Part shown: piece after piece, positions 63,486 to 64,000 of the stretch
Layout of the letters: each line of letters begins with the position of its first letter
Numbering within the stretch: the stretch's first letter is position 1
Translations under genes and position numbers: made by a program
Source of the DNA: Amorphophallus konjac
Taxonomy: Eukaryota; Streptophyta; Magnoliopsida; Alismatales; Araceae
Length of the DNA: 64,000 nucleotides
Direction: 5' to 3'
NCBI GenBank assembly: GCA_022559845.1
Contig: CM040126.1
Location: forward strand, 228,848,641-228,912,640
The notes under the pieces: model-generated
What the model was told of the DNA's origin: nothing
What the model saw: the letters and a program-made list of their open reading frames with translations, nothing else
Databases searched by the model: none

Positions 63486-63860
63486 GACGCCTCGCTGAGG
63501 CAGGTCTCCAACAACTCCAGACCAAGATGCCTCGCTGAGGTAGGTCTTCAACAACTCCAGACCAAGACGCCTCACCGAGGCAGGTCTCCAGCAACTCCAG
63601 ACCAAGATGCCTCGCTGAGGTAGGTCTTCAACAACCCCAGACCAAAATGCCTCATCGAGGTAGGTCTCTAGCAACTCCAGACCAAGACGGCTCGCCCAGG
63701 CAGATCTTCAACAACTCGAAACCAAAATGCCTCGCCGAGGCGGGTCTACAGCAACCCTAGGTCGGCACGCTTTCCTGAGATAGACCCTCAACAACACCGG
63801 GTCAACGGCCCTTGTCAAGGCCGACCCCCAGCAACACCAGGTCAACATGTCTCGCCGAAT
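63486..63860 (+). repeat. E10: 40-bp array, right part
   Basis: Resumes with GACGCCTCGCTGAGGCAGG. Six to seven units, then degenerate units with GGTCAAC and GGCC. Inner loops vary (GCT, ACC, ATC) while GCCTC/GAGGC or GCCTC/GAGGT pairing is kept. Confidence 0.85.
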
Positions 63861-64000
63861 CTGCCTCCAGAAGCATCAGACCAACACACCAATGACACTG
63901 ATTATCTTCGGTAGCTTTGCCCCAGTCATCGGATCACCCTACTCCTTGGGTGTGGTCCTCGTGGCTACTCCGCAGCTGCCCACTTCTCAGTTAACATCAT
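63861..64000 (+). other. E10: end of window, nothing recognised
   Basis: Non-repetitive DNA after the array; no gene or LTR end seen. Confidence 0.4.

Overview
This window looks like a gene-free stretch of a flowering-plant nuclear genome. It is packed with LTR retrotransposons inserted into one another, as in pericentromeric or other repeat-rich DNA. The evidence is plant-type gag-pol reading frames of Ty3/gypsy chromoviruses and of a Sirevirus-like Ty1/copia element, primer binding sites (PBS) matching the 3' end of plant initiator-Met tRNA (TGGTATCAGAGC), TATA boxes inside long LTRs, and 5-bp target-site duplications (TSDs). I found no host gene, tRNA or rRNA gene. The species cannot be told from the sequence. 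Elements are named E1 to E12, left to right.

Layout. E1 (1-3418, minus): partial gag, PBS and 5' LTR of a chromovirus. E2 (3419-7798, plus): a non-autonomous chromovirus derivative; an unrecognised ORF is joined to an integrase tail and chromodomain, followed by its 3' LTR. E3 (7799-12935, plus): 3' end and 3.8-kb LTR of a Del/Tekay-type element. 12936-14152: AT-rich DNA with a short-period CAGCATG array. E5 (14158-23495, plus, TSD CATTA): a complete, young chromovirus with a 1641-residue gag-pol, inserted in an LTR remnant E4 (right part 23501-24266). E6 (24267-25146 and 36670-~37546, minus): a Tat/Ogre-type gag, PBS and LTR, split by E7. E7 (25147-36669, plus, TSD CCTTC): a Tekay-like element with a broken gag-pol, itself invaded at 31707-35277 by E8. 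E9 (~37547-39500): LTR-like DNA with long perfect foldbacks. E10 (~39500-64000, plus): a large element with no recognisable gag or pol, made almost wholly of tandem arrays. It is interrupted by solo LTR E11 (42833-45973, TSD TTCAT) and by E12 (51812-63485, minus, TSD GACGC), a Sirevirus-like copia element.

Main observation. Several unrelated elements carry arrays of short inverted repeats whose arms change together from copy to copy. (1) In E10, a three-hairpin module occurs three times about 1 kb apart; each hairpin holds a CCC-GNRA-GGG core, with GNRA loops in eight of nine cases and compensatory stem changes. (2) Also in E10, hairpins share an ACACC-N-TCACGG-like loop but have different, self-complementary stems. 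(3) Three Tekay-type LTRs carry arrays of TGTGACG/CGTCACA-type dyads that switch between four compensated stem versions. (4) Three chromovirus LTRs share a hairpin next to a splice-donor-like motif about 370-400 bp before the LTR end. These suggest folded RNA or paired protein-binding sites in retrotransposon non-coding regions. All pairing was judged by eye; no folding or database search was run.
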